From Paramecium octaurelia (lineage: Eukaryota; Ciliophora; Oligohymenophorea; Peniculida; Parameciidae): 64,000 bases of DNA. The stretch spans positions 336,932-400,931 of the forward strand of contig CAJJDP010000058.1 in the NCBI GenBank assembly GCA_905182995.1, in the 5' to 3' direction. The notes under the pieces are model-generated. The model saw only the letters and a list, made by a program, of their open reading frames with translations. It made no database searches and was not told the origin of the DNA. Positions 61,483-64,000 of this stretch are shown here, in pieces (positions within the stretch are counted from its first letter, which is position 1; every line of letters starts with the position of its first letter). The translations under genes and the position numbers were made by a program.

Positions 61483-62804
61483 ATTAGGTTCCATACTCAA
61501 CATCAATTTAGTCTTATAGTGAATTTAAAAATTACAGCAACATATTTAGTTAAAATATAATTAATTATATCTTATTAACAATAATCTTTATGTTAAGTTT
61601 TGTATACTCTAGTGTATTTAAAATTTCATATAATGAAATCATACAAAATTCTTAAACTATTCTAATTCTTCTAAATTAAAAAGTTAGATATTTTGAGTTG
61701 ATTATTTCATATTCTCATATGCTTATTATTTAATATATCCAAATGACTAAGGATAATATTGAAAAGCTAATGAACAAATAGCAAGCTAATAAATATATAA
61801 CAGCTACATTATTTAATGAACTACTTAATGATAAATTATTAGATTCATATTTCAAAGATAATTTTATATTTTATTAAATCAATGAATTAAAAAATTGCAT
61901 TCATTAAATGCACATTCAAGTGGTGTTAAAGTATAAATTGACTAAATATAACTTAAATACTAAAATAAAAAATTAATCAAAATAATTTTTTTTTTTTTCT
62001 CGTTTATATTTCTCTAACTTATATTATCACTTGTTGTTTTTGAATTTGATCACCATTTACTATTGAATGCAAGATGTTGGCTAATTTATCTGCTAATTCA
62101 CAGACTTCGGATTTAGGTGGATTAAATATATAAGCATTGCTTCGAATTCTTTCGACATCATTTAAGATCTAATCCTTACTCCTATAAAAATCATTCTCCA
62201 ATCTTAATATCAAATTATACAATTACCTTCTTTGAATGAGTGTGATGTAACTCATTAATGGAACAAAATCTAAGTATTCTGGGTACTGTTGGACATCTAC
62301 TTCATTGGAGAAGAAAAAGGAAATCTTGGTTTACTTTTTTATCATAGCATTAATATCTTTATTAATTTGTTGAGCCTCATTAGTAGTTAAAGCAGATTAT
62401 AAGGAAGCTCCTTAAATTTCGATAGGTTTATTAGATTTATTGACCATTGAGGCAATTTCCCAGAAATTTAGATGACAATAAGCAATCATACTTTTTTGAT
62501 TTCTTAGTTGATAAGTGTCGTCACTAATCCTCTTGCATTTTAAGACTTGCCAATCACTGGCATGTAAATAAACATCTGGAGTTTCTTAAGCAATAAATTG
62601 GTATTGATGGCCAAATCCATTGTCCTTATCAGCATCAGTTTGGAAGCTTAGTTGTTGTTGATTCAAATAAGGACGAATTTATCTTACACTAGATGCATAA
62701 GATTCCTCTAGAATAAGATATGGATCGCAATCATACGAGTAGAAGCATTTGAAGATAAGATCCTTTGTTTGAAGCTCAAAAACTTGTATGATATAGGAGT
62801 TTTA
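61483..62804. repeat. Second copy of the exact 1,322-bp duplication
   Basis: Identical to 60160-61481. This copy is continuous with the 5' part of the BRWD-like gene, so it is the natural one to keep. Confidence 0.9.
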
Positions 62805-64000
62805 ATTAACTTGTCTTTTAAAGACTGTATTGATGACAGGGAAAATGTAATTTATGTTGAGGACTTTGCAATATGCGAAATTGGCTGACTCTTAATCGGT
62901 TAGAACATCTCCTGGAAAGACAATAGTTTTTTTGGATGCAGAATCAATTGATAATTCTGACAAATCTAAATTTTGTAGACATTTTTAAAGATATTATTCA
63001 TATCCTTTGGTAAAGAATATTACATCATCTCCAATCTAAGGGGAATTGGTATCATCGGTTAAATATTTATCTCTCACATGATCACCTTGTCTAGTTTAAG
63101 CTTATTTTTTTCGTTGAAATTATGCCATACAATTAATACAAATTCTTTTTTGAGTTCCAAAATCTAATTCACTTACGAATAGACGTATCTCACTGCACTC
63201 CTAATGAAATGCAGACTTACATTCAGGACAGCGAACAACATTATCCATTAAAATTCTGCATCTAGTACATTATTCTGTTACTTATGACCTATTTCGTCTT
63301 AGATCGTTTTGTTGTCGATGACTGTTCAGGATGACTAGTCTACTTTATTAGTTTCTTTGATTTCTTCTTGATCTTGTCAATAAAGGAGACTATTCTATTT
63401 GAGCATCTTCCTTCATATTTTAGTTACTTTATTTGCTTATTTTTTCTTCGCTTTCACTTTCACTTTCGATTACTTTTTTTCTTCTTTGACTCTACTTTTT
63501 AGATTCATTATTATTATTAATTGATTGCTGAGCCACTTACTATGATATTTATGAGCTACTATCTTCATCATCCTTAATTAAAGCCCTCTTAATTAATTCC
63601 CCTGACTTTTGCTCAGTCTTTTTGATTAATTTGACATTATGATTAGAAGGTGATCTTTCTGGAATTGGTTGATTGGCTACATCAATTATTTCACCTTCTA
63701 ATTTTTAAATTCTAACTTGATCTTAAATTCTCATTTATTCTTTAATATCATGAATTATTTTAATTTCCATTTACTTCATCTCTGCAAAGTAGCCTTAAAA
63801 CATTTCTTCATTTTTCATGTTGTCTATGGTTATTCCTTTGGACATTTGTATATAAGTAAATAACTTTGGTTTCTAGAGATTGACACTCTTTTTGCCTTGA
63901 TAATCTTAAGATATCAAATAGGGAAAGAGAGTCTTAAAATTATTCTAGAAATGATAATGGTATGGCATTCTATAGAAATTGCAAATACTTCCCCTATCCA
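61977..64000 (-). CDS. BRWD/PHIP-like chromatin protein with PHD finger and bromodomain, 5' end beyond window
   Basis: Intron-free and open from the right edge to TGA at 61977 (about 673 codons visible). It may start at the ATG at 63845, but coding-like sequence in the same frame (ICNFYRMPYHYHFQNNFKTL) continues to the edge, so I treat it as 5'-partial. Domains in order: an acidic/basic linker; a PHD-type finger with CTRC, CPEC, HQEC and CINC pairs (C4HC3); a block IGDDVIFFTKGYEQYLQ like the cryptic Tudor entry of BRWD/PHIP proteins (GDEVxYFRQGHExYv); then a bromodomain with YPEYLDFVPLMSY, DFYRSKDQILNDVERIRSNA and YIFNPP, where the acetyl-lysine asparagine is expected. BRWD proteins read acetyl- and methyl-histones. 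WD40 repeats would lie beyond the window. The PHD insertion is unusual. Confidence 0.78.

Noticed and set aside
60160-62804. True tandem gene duplication
   Set aside because: Complete identity and the N at the junction make an unmerged contig overlap more likely.

Overview
This window is almost certainly ciliate macronuclear DNA, most likely Paramecium (P. tetraurelia or a close relative). It is very AT-rich. Almost every convincing gene reads through TAA and TAG (as glutamine) and ends only at TGA. Coding regions are broken by tiny introns, mostly 20-34 nt, starting GT (usually GTA) and ending AG. Genes lie tens to a few hundred bases apart on both strands. With the standard code only fragments appear; with the ciliate code plus hand-placed introns about 33 protein genes can be reconstructed, most as complete spliced frames whose length divides by three. 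No rRNA, tRNA, CRISPR array or transposon was recognised.

Layout. 1-8.3 kb: a C2-domain membrane protein running off the left edge, a three-repeat Myb/SANT protein with a poly-Q tail, a decayed membrane-protein-like region, a coiled-coil protein, a TRAPPC6/Trs33-like TRAPP subunit and a small CxxC protein. 8.6-18.4 kb: an ankyrin-repeat protein, two unknown proteins, a relic, an AGC-like kinase, another relic, a C2H2 finger protein and a frame with an internal TGA. 18.6-25.6 kb: a Na+/H+ exchanger, an unknown basic protein, a CFAP97-like protein, a PhoD-type phosphatase and ribosomal protein uS5/RPS2. 25.6-35.5 kb: a pepsin-like protein that has lost its DTG motifs, a METTL13-like methyltransferase, an SLC25A39/40-like carrier, a small membrane protein, an intact pepsin-like protease, a centrin and an Mpv17/PMP22 protein. 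35.5-40 kb: a CAF-1 p150-like protein and a PKA catalytic subunit. 40.7-50 kb: one 3,066-residue coiled-coil protein. 50-60 kb: a TGS1-like methyltransferase lacking the catalytic SPPW motif, a hybrid histidine kinase, a leishmanolysin-like metalloprotease, two unknown proteins, a small partial gene and a cold-shock-domain protein. 60-64 kb: a BRWD/PHIP-like PHD-bromodomain gene running off the right edge, preceded by an exact 1,322-bp duplicate of its 3' region joined through a single N; this is probably an assembly artefact.

There are no operons. Neighbours are mostly unrelated cell-biology genes: signalling (PKA, AGC-like kinase, histidine kinase), cytoskeleton and cilia (centrin, CFAP97-like, giant coiled coil), chromatin (Myb, CAF-1-like, BRWD-like), proteases and transporters. 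Between the good genes are several stretches that look coding but are broken by TGA or frame changes. I read these as gene relics, which fits a lineage with past whole-genome duplications. All gene models are manual; intron borders and family names are inferences from the sequence and from recalled family motifs.
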